A stretch of DNA of 64,000 bases. Source: Gautieria morchelliformis. Lineage: Eukaryota; Basidiomycota; Agaricomycetes; Gomphales; Gomphaceae. Position 1 is the first letter of the stretch. Every line of letters starts with the position of its first letter. Position numbers and translations under genes: made by a program. Below the pieces are notes generated by a model. It searched no databases. It was given only the letters and a program-made list of their open reading frames with translations, and was not told the origin of the DNA. The stretch lies in contig WHVA01000484.1 in NCBI GenBank assembly GCA_015179125.1, forward strand, positions 1 to 64,000, given 5' to 3'. Of the stretch, positions 1 to 11,594 are shown one piece after another.

Positions 1-2
1 CT

Positions 3-440
3 CTAAGCTGTACCTTACAAGTGCTCTTTAGACCTGAGAAGGATACCCCAGAGAATACACGGTTCAATTACTGTGTTTCTCGAGTACGCGTGAATTCTGA
101 GCACTGCGTTGGATTCATCAAAGGGCGGTTCGGCTCCCTGCGAGGCCTTCGTGTACAAATAAACCAGGTTCACCAATTGGGTATCGCCACATTTTGGATT
201 ACTGCGTGTATTGCAGTTCATACGTATGCTATTTCACATGAGGCAGGCACAGACATCACAAGCGATGATTTCTTTCGTGAGGGACTACGAATTATAGAGG
301 AGGAGAGTGTTATAGGGATGGGTGGAGAAGCGGCTCTGGCAGAGGTACAGGAGGCAACTCGGGAGGTAGCTCTGTTGGAAGGAAAAGTTAAACGAGAGGA
401 CCTTAAGAACGCTCTGTTAGCAAGACTAGATTATGAATAG
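3..440 (+). CDS. Harbinger-type transposase (DDE_Tnp_4-like), C-terminal part
   Basis: The frame is open from the window edge to the TAG at 438-440, so this is the 3' part of a longer gene. The stretch with RVRVNSEHCVGFIKGRFGSL and then LGIATFWITACIAVHTYA has the pattern of the end of the DDE_Tnp_4 fold (the glutamate of the catalytic triad lies in the NSEH region, followed by K-GRF-SL-GL and a WI-AC--LH helix). A charged, Glu-rich C-terminal tail follows. Its role would be cutting and joining of the element in the nucleus. Its last 10 bases overlap the end of the accessory gene on the other strand. The assignment rests on motif recall. Confidence 0.7.
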   Translation, partial: LSCTLQVLFRPEKDTPENTRFNYCVSRVRVNSEHCVGFIKGRFGSLRGLRVQINQVHQLGIATFWITACIAVHTYAISHEAGTDITSDDFFREGLRIIEEESVIGMGGEAALAEVQEATREVALLEGKVKREDLKNALLARLDYE

Positions 441-2066
441 ACATACCATACTCCTGACATACCTCCAGGGAAGTCCGCGTGCCAATCTTCCCCGGTAAAA
501 GTCTCCGGCATGTCGGACGTTCCGTGGTTAGCCATGCTTTGTCCATCCCGGGAGCTCGACGCTGACAGGGGAACTCGGCTACTAGACCTGATAGTTCCAT
601 ATCGTGCTGACATCTCTAACTCATAGCGCTCCCGCTGCATAGTTAATGCATGTGCACGGTCTAGCTCCTCCTTGTGGGCTTGGTGTTCAAGTTTTAACTT
701 CTCCTTCTCAAGGTCAGCTAGTACCTATATTCTCACCCGCTCCTCCCTGGACCGGTTTAGCTGTCCTGCAAGTCGCTCCGTAGTGGCTCGCTGTGCCTCC
801 TGCATTTCTGACAGACCATCAAGCAGACCCTTGCGACGGGTTGCCATTGTGGAATTCAATGCCACCTGTGTGACAGTCTCGGGCTTCATGTTAGCCTTCT
901 GCATAGATACAGTCACCTGTTTGCTTCTGCTTGAGGAGCCGCTTTGTTCATTGTAGGTATCGTTGGGATCCTCAGAGGGAAGGTCGGCATCAAAGGAAAA
1001 GGGTGAGTACCGTGTGTTATCTTCGCTTGTTTCAATACTGGGTTCGCCATCGTTGTCTATTACCTTCATTATTGGTTAGTTATCTCAATAACCACAATTC
1101 ACACTGTGACATACCAACAGAGAGCTCTCTTCCAGGCTCTTCACTACCTCTGATGCAGACACACGGTCAAGGATGTCTAAATTGAGCTGCGAGGTGGAAT
1201 GCGCAACGGCATCCCGAATAACCAAGGGACTAGTGCCCATAAGCCGCTGCATTCGCCGAAACCAAGGGAACCGGATCTTGATTTCCCCTGCAGGCAGTAA
1301 GAACGCAATCAGATATAGGTAAAGTTAGACGCACCCCACAAGTTGTCGATAGCACTACCTACTATGATTTCCTTTTCCGTATCTTCGGTCTCTACCAGAC
1401 CAGCACCAGTCTCACCAAGCAGTGTCTTTTCAGACATATAAGACTTCTTGATCCTAAATCAAGATATTAGTTTACAACGGCTACCTGAACAGAAGAACTT
1501 ACGCATTGACACGGTTTTTAACTACATTCCCCATCTGTACCAATGACACATCTTTCCAGCGGCCTGAGTGATGAGGGATAAGGACTTGTAATGCAAGGGA
1601 GCGATGATGATCAGCAACAGTCTTCGCACTGCTCTTGTTCTTGCTCTCGGCACCCTTGTCCATACTGAACGCTGCTCGCATGACTGGGTCATCTTCAAGG
1701 ACCGTTAGGAGCATGTCTGTGAGATCATGCTCCTTAGCCCAGCTGGTGGCAACGTTAGTAACAGCGCTTCATTACAGAAGATCGCACTCACGGCACTGGG
1801 GGGATCGAGGCTTCATCTCCCCTGAGTTTCTTGCCCTCCGCCTTATGTCCCGGCTTAACAAGGGCAGGTTTTGCTTCGGGTTCTTCGATATCGTCATTGG
1901 TCATAGCAGCGGCCTTAGCACTGGGCTTACGAGGCCTTTTGTTCACGGAGGAGTCAGCTTTTTTTACCTTAGCTGCATGGAGCAGAGCTTCCAGCTGTGG
2001 AACAGAAAGGGTGTCTATCGTAGCTGTTGTGACAGGTTCAGCACGTTTGCGCTTCCTGGGACTCAT
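431..2066 (-). pseudogene. Myb/SANT-like Harbinger accessory protein, in-frame stop near the C-terminus
   Basis: I read five exons on the - strand: 2066-1792, 1742-1503, 1453-1335, 1287-1115 and 1063 onward. The four introns are 47-51 nt with GT..AG ends, and phases agree throughout. The protein starts MSPRKRKRAEP (basic, nuclear-like), has a Lys/Ser-rich region, then a conserved core (WAKEHDLTDMLLTVLEDDP; ADHHRSLALQVLIPHHSGRW; NVVKNR; GETGAGL; IRFPWFRRMQRLMGTSPLV) resembling the DNA-binding second ORF of Harbinger elements. The last exon meets TAG at 725-727 (381 aa). The same frame then stays open for 97 more codons of charged, coiled-coil-like sequence to TAA-type termination at 431, so the stop looks like a nonsense mutation. 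If 725 is the true end the gene is intact. Confidence 0.65.
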
Positions 2067-2300
2067 ATCTCGGAAGGCAATGCGATGATGTGGCAGCTCA
2101 GAAGGTGTAGCAGATGGCGACAGCCTTTGGAGCTCCGCTAGGTGTGCCGGCCGAAATCCAAATCCAAAACGACGCGACTTTTCCAAATCGCCTCCAGAGG
2201 CGCTTTGGGAATTTGGGTCGGTTTCGGGCACGAAACGCCTTCTCAAATCCCCATCAAAACCACTCCAAATCCCCATCAAAACCGCTACTGTGATAGGCCC

Positions 2301-4490
2301 TATTGTCGGCACCTCTTCACAATGGGACCATGGAGATACAGGTGAACTGTTCAGTCACTATGGAAGTTCAACTGAAAATAGGAGCTAGCACTGGCGAAGT
2401 GTCACCGTCTGCCAGGCCCTTGGGAACGGGTATGTGGTGTCGACGTCCGTGGCTGCTGCTCTAACAATGACATCCTGGATTTGGCGATTGGTGCCTTGTG
2501 CGGGATGTCTGATGAAAATTCCCTGATCTATGGGCAGGCATGGGCCCAGCAGCAAATAAACTGTAACCTTGTCAGTTGGCTTTACCACTGCAGAAGTACC
2601 TGACATTTGCCTATACTAGACCAAATAGCCTTGTGCAATTTTGATGGCCACAGTGCTATCAATGTGGAACTCCTGCTCACACAGAATGCATCGGCTATTC
2701 TGGACAGTTTGAATCGACCAGATGAACGTGTGAAACTCATCAAATTCCTTGCTGCCCTCTTCATCTGCTGAGTCCGGATCTTTTGCAGAGCTGAGGAAAC
2801 AGCAGGCCATATACCGTGCGCTGCAGATAATCGGCGGTCACATTGGACTTCCCATCCTCCTCCTTTTCTCCATCTTTTCCAAAACGGCGCAACGGGATCT
2901 TACATTTCTTAACTTTTGCTTCACATGGATATTTTCCAGCATAACCTTCTCTCTCGGGTGAGTCAAATGTTTGTCGTATTTCTGGTTTCATCACTTCACT
3001 ACAGGATACGGCAGACTATACCGTTTGGGACCAGCAAGTTCATTTTTTGGAATCACTCTTCCATTCATTCACTCCGACCAGGAGTGCTTGACCCAGGCAG
3101 CACTTGTCTGCGGAGCTCAGGTGATGACTGATACCGCTATGTGCGCATTGATTGTTCAGGTAGCTGTGTTTTTCTATCATGATGAGTACACAATTCAGAC
3201 ACACATAGCTTTGGTTTGATTTCAGAGCTGTTATCCATGGGCCTCGTAGTCCCAGACAAATTCGATGGACGAGAGCTATGGTAGACCTTATTTGGCATCA
3301 CCTGTCATTGGTATTTAAGAGACCTTTCTTCACTACAACAGCTTCTAGCAGCGCCTTACGTGGTGCTGCTGGCTTTCTCGTTGCCGGCTCTCGGCGCTAG
3401 GTCGGCTCTCGCCGATAACGTTTTCTTCGTCAGACCTCACTGCTTCTACGGCTAAGCCTCTTCTCATTTTGAAACTATTTTCAGCAAGCTGCAAGATTAA
3501 TTGCCGTTCCGACGAGTTTTTATTGTATGTTATTTGATGACCCCATCATGTTGTGAGCACTTTCAGTTTCCATGCCTTCATCTAGACTTTGCAAACCGAC
3601 TACAACCTCCTCAGCCGTAACCCTCCTCACACCTTGTGAGTACTTTTCATGCCTTCATCTAGACTTTGTAAACCGACTACGACCTCCACAGCCTTATCTC
3701 CCAGTACACGGTATTGCTTGCCATCTTGTTTGCCACTCTCATATTTGATGGTAATTTCATTGTCTCTCAATGTGTTGCTACTAATCTGTTTCAAAGCATG
3801 CATAATCCACATTCTGTACCGCCGTTGGTGGTTTGTTCAACGGACTGGAGGGAAAGCACTTGGAGTACCACTCTCTGTTGCCTTTCGTGTCGTCATCTTT
3901 TGCGCGTATCGCCTGGTGGTTGCTGTGTATGTTCTCTTTCCCCATATGCTGTCTCTGTGTCCTGTGTCTGATCATTTTACATGGATATCCCCTCGGCTAC
4001 ATACGGACTTGCCAACATGAAAGAGCCTATGTAGCAGCTATGCTTAACACCCAGGGAATCACTGTGCTTAGTGGCCCTAATGGACTTAATGGCATTTTCC
4101 CCTTCATCCCTGTATGGGTCGACATGCTGCAAGGCGGAAGTGCGTTTCGGCCCCCCTCGTGCTATAGTGACCCGTACGAGTACTCACGAGCTCCATCTGT
4201 CATAGCCCCTCTTGTTGCATTTCTTATCTTTGGCACGAGCAAGGTGAGCATTGTTGTTGTAGTAATTCCGTAGCTGGAGCTGCCTATCTCAGGAATTTCG
4301 TGATGCCTTCATGTTTTGGAGATGGTTCAACCTCGATACTTTGATGTTCCGGTGCAGAAGGTCTCCAGTTACACTAAGAGCATCCAATGCGCATGGAGAG
4401 GTCTTCGATGACGAAAGCGTGGTCTCCGGAGATAGTGCATTGCAGATTAAGCAAGAAACGAAGAGTCCCGATGACTGTTTGCCCCTGTAG
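2301..4490 (+). pseudogene. 7TM receptor-like gene, copy 1 (first exon replaced by Harbinger element)
   Basis: Homology to the other copies begins inside exon 2 at about 2301, exactly where the Harbinger element ends, so the signal-peptide exon is missing here and may lie to the left of the transposon. Downstream it keeps the ectodomain, the DER|SGSFAELR splice junction with a usable donor, transmembrane 1 (LQIIGGHIGLPILLLFSIFS), the middle helices and a single cytoplasmic tail exon ending TKSPDDCLPL. Receptor 7 is the better model for the intact gene. Confidence 0.6.
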
Positions 4491-5487
4491 TCCTTCTTTT
4501 CAATTTGCTTTGACAGTTTGTTATGGTCACGACGTATTATATCAGTTTAGTCTCATGTTGTATTCTATGGTTCTTCCTTATATATCTATGTCGCCGCATA
4601 TATCTGGACTTCAGTGGCTTGCATTGTCATGGTTTCGTGATCTATGCAAGTTCTGGTCTTTTACAATTTGTTACGGCACGACGTATTCTATCAGTTTAGT
4701 CCCATGTTGTATTCTGTGGTTCTTCCTTGTACATCTGCATCGCCGCATATACTGGACTTCAGTGGCAACTTTCGGGGTACATTGTCATTGTTTCGTGACG
4801 TATGCAAGTCCTGGCCCACCGTTAGGGTCATAGAGGGAGCAGCGAGCTTCTATTCAAGGTAGTTACCAGGGGGTAGACGAGTCAAAAGAGTAGCAGAGGG
4901 AGCATACACCAAATAATCCAGTCCAATCAATAGAAATTATAAATATCTCGCTAAACACGTGTCATGTTTTAATGCTTCCCTGCCCGTCTGAGCACGACCA
5001 AGCATTGTATATGCGATACTATCATTAATTGACTGTTTTTCTGGCTGCCCACCATCTGCATCTGACTGGGCGCTGACTGGGTGTATGGAGGGAGAGCGGA
5101 ACGCTTGACAGACGCGGATAGCGGGATAGCAACTGCTACATGGGTGCCCGGGACATTTCTCGAAAGGCTGGTTGGGAAGGGCGGCATGCCGTGAGCTGGA
5201 CTCTGTGGGAGATAGGCGAGGGAGCTGAAGAACTCAAATCAGTTTGGGGCGAAGTCATAGGCATGAAGCAAGAGATGAGAGTGAAAACATGGTAAGGAAA
5301 GGACGGACTAGGCGGATGCGATGGGAGCTGGACAGTTGCGGACTGAAGGTGGCGAGTGCTACAGTTATGCATGCAGCCGCTCGGGATTGGACCGAGTGCG
5401 AAATGGAGCGGCGGAGCCAAGGCAGACCAGGCAGTAGAACAGTCTTGTATGTGCGAAGTAGCTAGCCACTGACGGGATCTAGCTCTT
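4491..5487. repeat. Receptor-to-SDR spacer, unit 1
   Basis: Non-coding spacer shared with the other units (same order of blocks at 18132, 24270, 47051 and 53301). It contains a local tandem duplication of about 165 bp at 4510-4830 that the other units lack (the ATCAGTTTAGTC..CTTCAGTGGC block appears twice). Unlike units 2, 4, 5 and 6 it has lost the block that normally lies just upstream of the SDR start: the sequence jumps from CTGACGGGAT at about 5472 to SDR coding sequence. Open frames on the - strand are conserved only loosely and I do not call them genes. Confidence 0.6.
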
Positions 5488-6375
5488 ATGGGGTCAAATC
5501 AACGGGATGTGGGGCGAATGGAAACACTACTGAAGTCGCAGTCATCTGGCCGTGCTCATGTGACGAAGGCTGCTGGGTTTCCTGTCAAAGCGTACACGCA
5601 CGATGAGCTGCATAGCGCGTTTGATGCGATCAAGAAACATTGGTCTGACACTGATATACGTGTCGGACCTTTCAACGCTGCATCAGGTGTTTGGAAAGGC
5701 TTCTTGGAGACTACACCCGAAAAAATCCAGGAGGCGGTCAATGTGGACGTCGTTGATGCTTTTGCTTTCGCAAGGGAGACCATTTTGGTTTTCAAAGACT
5801 TGCCGTGAGTGATTATCAATTATTTCCTAGTACATACCTCTCATTTGTCATCTGTAAACACACTCACGTCGCCTGGAAAGCGAGGCACGCTCCTTTCATG
5901 CACGGGTGTGACTGCTGCCCTCAGAGGGAATAAGACGACTTCCCGCGGGAAAGTTCAGTATTCGCGCCCTGTCCCAGAGGTTGAACAAAGAATTCAGGAA
6001 GCAGGATATCCATGTATCCCGATTCTGTGTACTCGGCTTGTATCATCTCTGAGCTTTCTTATTTTTCAGGTCGCCCATTCTGTAATCGATGGCCAGATAT
6101 TTAATGGCATGCTTGAAGCACGTTTTGACGAGGCTTGTGCCGAAGACGAGGCAGTAAGGCTAAATCCTGGGAGCATTGCCAATGTAATTATTCTACCTCC
6201 TTCTCAATGTGGATGTTGCCTCACCATGAAGGTCCGGCAGGCCTATCTCTATCTCGCGAATCAGGATCACCCTGCATGGAGATGGGAACTTGACAGTAGG
6301 TGTTTTGCATTCATGTTGAGAGCATTTCTGTGGATGAACAAAATTTCAGTACGTCCTGCTCACGTGAACTGGTAA
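5488..6375 (+). pseudogene. Short-chain dehydrogenase/reductase, copy 1 (5'-truncated)
   Basis: The N-terminal Rossmann exons (nucleotide-binding TGxxxGxG-like region) are deleted. What remains is the central exon (FPVKAYTHDELHSAFDAIKK, then PFNAASGVWKGFLETTPEKI), a damaged exon that should contain the catalytic region (here TGVTAALRGNKTTS followed by a frame change before the usual FAASKFGIRALSQ), the VAHSVIDGQIF exon and the C-terminal exons ending RPAHVNW-stop at 6373-6375. The indel near 5945 destroys the YxxxK-type segment. It shares its deletion junction with SDR copy 3. Confidence 0.7.
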
Positions 6376-7109
6376 AACCTTTGATTTCATGACTCACTGT
6401 GCACTACAACAATCAATGACTTGAGAATTCAGCTTTCATATCCATAATTTAGACAACTTATACGTCTTTTGCATTCACCCAGGACGTGTAAGGAACCACT
6501 TCGAGGCTAAATGCAAATTAATCTAACAAGGTAGGTGGTTCGAAGTTTGCTGACTGTAATGATTGGTGTGAGAGGTCGAAGACGCACCCAGGAGAGGAAG
6601 ATATGACTCATTTGTGTCCACACGGCAAAAGTCTACAATGAACTAGTGACTCAACGCGACAACTCAGCTGCAGAATTTGGGCACCATGCATGCATCTGCC
6701 TAGTGTTCGAGAATCTCCCAGGCGGAAACGTGATATATAATATATGGTGAGGAGCAATGTGTGGAATGTCGAATTGTCGTGCCATAGGTCGCGTACCACA
6801 CCGACTGTACTAGGTCGACTATCGATACCACGTGACCCAGCCAGGAATAACCCGTGATAATCGCCCGTATCCAGGGAGGTGGCACCGTCGTCGGTATATA
6901 TAGATGCGAGCACAATGTATTTTTATACGAGCTTTCCTCAGGCCTCAGTTCCTCGTCACTCGCCGGCCCTGGCACGGCCCACGAGGTAATTGTGATGGAC
7001 TTCTTGGGTTCGTGGGCCCCGGCCACCCCGATAACCGAACGAGTCACTGCTCTACAGTTGCTTCAATCACAGATTCTGTTACTTGGAAATTTCCTCTGTA
7101 CTCGCGAGA
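6376..7109. repeat. SDR-to-receptor spacer, unit 1
   Basis: Shared spacer; landmark blocks are CTCAACGCGACAACTCA with GAATTTGGGCACCATGCATG near 6650-6700 and the promoter-proximal CGCCCGTATCCAGGGAGGTG near 6863. It is shorter than in the other units because the block around the conserved GATCATGCGAACCATA motif (present near 15385 and 50530) is missing. No gene is supported. It presumably holds the promoter of receptor 2. Confidence 0.55.
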
Positions 7110-9625
7110 ATGCTCGGGATTGCTCTGAGTCTACTCTTCATCTCTGCTGCCGCATGTTCAAGCAGTAAGTATACTATTCGAGGTCTTGCGCGGAGAACTT
7201 ATGTCAGTGCGTTTAATTCAGTCAATGCATCTAACTATCCATCGGGGCCGCTTCAAACCATTCCATTGTCGGCCCCTCTTCCCGATGGGTCAATGATATT
7301 ACAGGTGAACTGTCCAGTCACTATGGAAGTTCAACTGAACATAGGAGCTAACACTTGCGAAGTGTTCGCCGGGCGTTGATCGTATAGAACAACAGCCATG
7401 TTTACTAGTCCGTGGCTGCTGCTCAAACATCGCAATCCAAGATAATATTGTGGAGGGTCCAACCTTGTGCGAGGAACCCATTTCTGACTCCGATCAGGCA
7501 TCTACCCAATATGAAATAAACCGTAACCTTGTCAGTTAGCTTTACCACTGCAGAAGCATCTGACATTGGCTGTACTAGGCCAAATAGCCTTGTGCCATTT
7601 TGATGGACACAGCGTTGACAACTTGCAACTCTTGCTCACACCGAATGCCTCGGCTATCCTGGACAGTATGAATCGTGCAGATGAACGTTTGTGATACCTC
7701 ATTAATTTCCTTGCTATCCTCTTCATCTCCTTAGTGCGGATATTTTGCAGAGCTGAGGCAACAGCAGGCCATATACCGTGCGCTGCAGATAATCGGTGGT
7801 CACATTGGACTTCCTATCCTCCTCCTTTTCTCTATCTTTTCGAAAACGGCGCAACGGGATCTTACATTTCTTAACTTTTGCTTCACGTGGATATTTTCCA
7901 GCATAACCTTCTCTCTCGGGTGAGTCAAGTGCTTGTCGTATCTCGGGTCGCAGCAGTTCACTACGGGGGATGGCAGACTATACCGTTTGGGACCAGCAAG
8001 TTCATCTTTTGGAGGCTCTCTTCCATTCATCCACTCCGACCAAGAGTGCTTGAACCAGGCGGCACTTGTCTCCGGAGCTCAGGCGATGACAGATACAGCC
8101 ATGTGTGCATTGATTGTTCAGGTAGCTGTGTTCTTCTATCACCATGACGAGTGCACAATTCAGACACACCTAGCTTTGGTTTGATTTCAGAGCTGCTATT
8201 CACGGGCCTCGTAGTCCCAGACAAATTCTATGGACGAGAGCTATGGTAGATCTCATTTGTCATCACCTGTCATTAGTATTTATGAACCCTTTCAGCTTCT
8301 AGCAGCGCCTTACGTGGCTCTACTGGCGTTCTCGTTGGCGGCTCTCGGCGCTAGCGTTATCCTCGTCAGACCTCTTTGCTTCTACGGCTAAGCCTTCTCT
8401 GATTTTGAATCTAGTTTCAATTACCTCGAGGATTAGCTGCCTATCAAATGAGTTTTTATTGCATGTTATTTAATAATAACACCTTGTGAGCACTCCATGC
8501 CTCATCTAGGCTTTGCAAACCGACTACAACCTCCACAGCCTTATCTCTCAGTACACCGTATTGCTCTCCATCTTGCTCGTCACTCTCATATTTGATGGTA
8601 AGTTGACCCTCACTGTGTTGCTTCCCTAACCTGTTTCAAAGGATGCATAATCCACATTCTGTACCTCCGTTGGCGGCTTTTTCAACGGCCTGGAGGGAAG
8701 GCACTTGGAGTAGCGCACTCTGTTGCCTTTCGTGTCGTCATATTTTGCGCGTATCGCCTTGTGGTCGCTGTGTATGTTGCCTTTCCCTATATGCTCTCTT
8801 TGTGTCCCGTGTCTGATCATTTGCATTGATATCCGCTCGGATACGTACGGACTTGCCACCATGAAAGAGCCTATGTGGCAACCATGCTTAACACGCAGGG
8901 AATCCCTGCCCTTACTACTGGCCCTAGTGGCCCTAATGTAGCTTTGTCTCTCCTTGGGGAGGGCGCCGTCGTAGCTGCAAGTGCGTTGTGGCCCTCATCT
9001 ATAGCGACCGTTCTACTCACGAGCTCGAAATGTCATAGCGTCTTTCATCCCTGTGTGGGTCGATATGCTCCAAGCCGGAAGTGCGTTTTGGCCCTCATCG
9101 CGCTATAGCCACTATACTAGTACTCACAAGCTCCAACTGTCATAGCGCCTCTCGTTGCCTTTTTGATCTTTGGCACTAGCAAGGTGAGCCTTGTTGTTGT
9201 AGTAATTCCATAGCTTGAACTGCTATCTCAGGAATTTCTTAACGCCTTGATGTTTTGGAGATGGTTCAACCCCACCTCCATTCTTGATACTTTCATGTTC
9301 CGGCGCAGAAGGTCTCCAACCACACAAAGAGCATCCAATGCGCATGGAGAGGGCTTCGATGCCGAGAGTGTGGTCTCCGGCGATAGCGTATTGGATATTA
9401 GGCAAGAAACGAAGACCACCGATGGTCAATGAGGGCTTGGAACTGCTATACCAGGCATTTCTTGATGCCTTGATGTTTTGGAGATGGTTCAACCCCATTC
9501 TCGCTATTTCGATGTTCTTTCGCAGAAGGCCTCCAGTTACACAAAGAACATTCAATGCGCATGGAGAGGTCTTCGATGACGAGAGCATGGTCTCGGGCGA
9601 CAGCGCATTGGATATTAAGCAATAA
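7110..9625 (+). pseudogene. 7TM receptor-like gene, copy 2, with duplicated tail exon
   Basis: The signal peptide MLGIALSLLFISAAACSS at 7110 and the next two exons read through with acceptable splice sites. The donor after the conserved ADER segment has changed to cgTTTGTGA (copies 1, 3 and 7 have cgtGTG), which leaves no in-frame donor, so transmembrane 1 would not be joined correctly. A short loop carrying the MLNTQGI motif differs in length from other copies. The cytoplasmic tail exon (MFWRWFNP..) is present twice in tandem, at about 9240-9432 and 9465-9625, an arrangement shared only with copy 4. Confidence 0.6.
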
Positions 9626-10855
9626 ACGAAGAGTGCTGGTGAGTGCTTAGCCCTATAGTTTTTCTTTTCAATTTGCTTTGACAATTTGTTACGTATGTAT
9701 GGTGTCAGTTTAGTCTCATGTTGTATTCTGTGTTTCTTCATTATATATCTGTGTCGCCGCACATATCTGTACTTCACTTGCAACTTTCGGGTTAGCATTG
9801 TCATGGTTTCGTGACGTATGCAAGTTCTGGTCCACCGGTAGGCGTTAGGGTCCTAGAGCAAGCAGCGAGCTTCTATTCAAGGTAGTTACCAGGGGGTAGA
9901 CGAGTCAAAAGAGTTGCACAGGGAGCATACACAAATAATCCAGCCCAATCAATAGAAATCATAAATATCTCGCCAAACATGTCAGGTAGAGCGGCGGGCG
10001 GGTGTCACGTTTTAATGCTTCCCTGCCCGTCTGAGCATGACCAAGCATTGTATTGTATATGCTATAGCATTACTTGACTGTTTTTCTGGCTTCCCACCAT
10101 TTGCATCTGACTGAGTGCTGACTGAGTGTATGGAGGGAGAGCTGAATGCTTGACAGACGCGGGGAGCTGGATGGCAACTGTTACACAGGCGCTGGTTGGG
10201 ATGTCCTGAGCTGGACTCTGTGCGAGCTGAGCGAGGGAGCTGAAGAACTCGAATAAAGGGGCGAAGTCATAGACGTGAAGCAAGAGGTAAGAGTGAAAAC
10301 AGGGTAAGAAAAGGACGGACTAGGCGGATGCGATGGGAGCTGGACAGTTGCGGACTGAAGGTGGCGAGTGCTACAGTTATGCTTCCCCCCGGGATTGGAC
10401 CAACTAGTGCGAAATGGAGCAAGGGAGCGGCAGAGCCAAGGGGGACCAGGCAGTAGAACAGTCTTGTGTGTGTGAAGTAGCTAGCCACTGACGGGATCTA
10501 TTATGGGATATATGCGTGAGGTTGTACTGCCTGTGGACAATGTATGTTCGATGGTGGATGAGAGGAACGAAGTCAGGCAGCTTAGGATCCGAGGATGTAC
10601 ACACGCAACAGCAGCAGCAGCGTGCAGACTGGCGAAATGGAGCACAGATGCTTCTATAAACGTGTTTTCCTTAAATGAAAAGTATTCCGGGTCAGGAAGT
10701 GGTCCAGGATTCATCAGAAAATTTAGCACAAGCCGGTGTAGTCGTAGCATGGTAGTCCATCAATACGGGATTTCTGCTGACTCAGAAACGATTGTGGTTA
10801 GTAATTGGCTGACGTCATGCGCCGGCAGCGCACGCAGCATGACAAGGCAGCTACA
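9626..10855. repeat. Receptor-to-SDR spacer and SDR upstream block, unit 2
   Basis: Shared spacer followed by the full SDR upstream block (from about 10500: GGGATATATGCGTGAGGTTG, then a CAG-repeat ACAGCAGCAGCAGC and the ATTGGCTGACGTCATGC motif at about 10805). ATTGGCTGACGTCAT joins a CCAAT-type ATTGG box to a CRE-like TGACGTCA palindrome and recurs upstream of SDR 5 and 6, so it is a candidate promoter element. A - strand open frame of 89 codons at 10481-10750 recurs in units 4, 5 and 6, but I see no protein family and do not call it. Confidence 0.5.
10804..10818 (+). promoter_or_regulatory. CCAAT box plus CRE-like palindrome upstream of SDR genes
   Basis: ATTGGCTGACGTCAT lies at this spot in unit 2 and recurs at about 48769 and 54422; unit 4 has the one-base variant ATTGGCTCACGTCAT near 27013. 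TGACGTCA is the palindromic site bound by bZIP factors of the CREB/ATF class, and ATTGG is the inverted CCAAT box. Regulation by such factors is inference from the motif only. Confidence 0.4.
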
Positions 10856-11459
10856 CCACCAGTCGAGGTTCTTCTTTGGCACAGGTTTCCAAGACGATGT
10901 CCCTGAAACATTGTTGTCGATTGTTTGTGTCACATTTCTCCAACCTTGAATAAACCTTTTCTAGCAGAGCTTTCCTAGACGTCACTCTTCCCACTTTCAC
11001 TGTGGTTTCTGGAGGATTTCAGCAATCTCTCACCTAGTGTATTTCCACAAGCTCTCAGTTCCCATGTTGTGAAGCCCTGTGTGATGTTTGCAAAAGTCGG
11101 TGCGTAATATGCGAACAAAACGTTCACTGCCGCCTGTGAAACCACAATCATCTCCAGTCGATGTTTGTGTAAGCCTGATGTGAGCCACTCGACATGCTTG
11201 CAGATAGCTAATCCATATGCTCACCAGCCTGACTCCCGTCCCGCTTGTCAAACTTAAGTCCTCACCTGTTATCTCACACCTTCACCACACATCAACTGAC
11301 CACTGCGATGGACAAGGTCACTATTCCCTCATCGATCACAAAATTCGAAATCAACACGACCCGAGGGTATCCAACGGTGATCCATTTCAGGCATTTTTCG
11401 ATTTTTGGAAAATTTCGAACGTACTTACATAAGAATAATTTTACGCTATTGTGAGTGGA

Positions 11460-11561
11460 TTCATTCCAGATATTTATAAGCGTTGCCTCTCTTTCACCGC
11501 TAATATCCCTTTCATTCCAGATATTTATAAGCGTTGCCTCTCTTTCACCGCTGATATCCCT
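11460..11561 (+). repeat. 51-bp direct repeat, two copies
   Basis: TCATTCCAGATATTTATAAG followed by CGTTGCCTCTCTTTCACCGC occurs twice in immediate succession with one difference (CTAATATC against CTGATATC). It lies just upstream of the start codon of the element's gene, so it may duplicate part of its leader. Confidence 0.85.
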
Positions 11562-11594
11562 TTGCCCACCCTCCACGATAACGAACCAGCGAGC

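Larger units (their letters stand above)
1..2300. mobile_element. PIF/Harbinger DNA transposon, left end outside the window
   Basis: Two convergent genes typical of this superfamily fill the segment: the C-terminal end of a DDE transposase on the + strand and a Myb/SANT-like accessory gene on the - strand. The sequence resumes receptor-gene homology at about 2301. The likely right terminus, read on the - strand, starts GGGCCTATCACAGTAGCGG and is followed by direct subterminal motifs (GGTTTTGATGGGGATTTGG at about 2236-2285). The left terminus is not in the window, so TIR and target duplication cannot be checked. Confidence 0.75.

Noticed and set aside
6600..7047. Conserved-looking - strand frames in the SDR-to-receptor spacer (MHLSSYGSHDPLKKAYILAD in several units)
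   Set aside because: The first 30-40 residues recur, but the continuation differs and is broken in each unit, so duplication of non-coding DNA explains the similarity.
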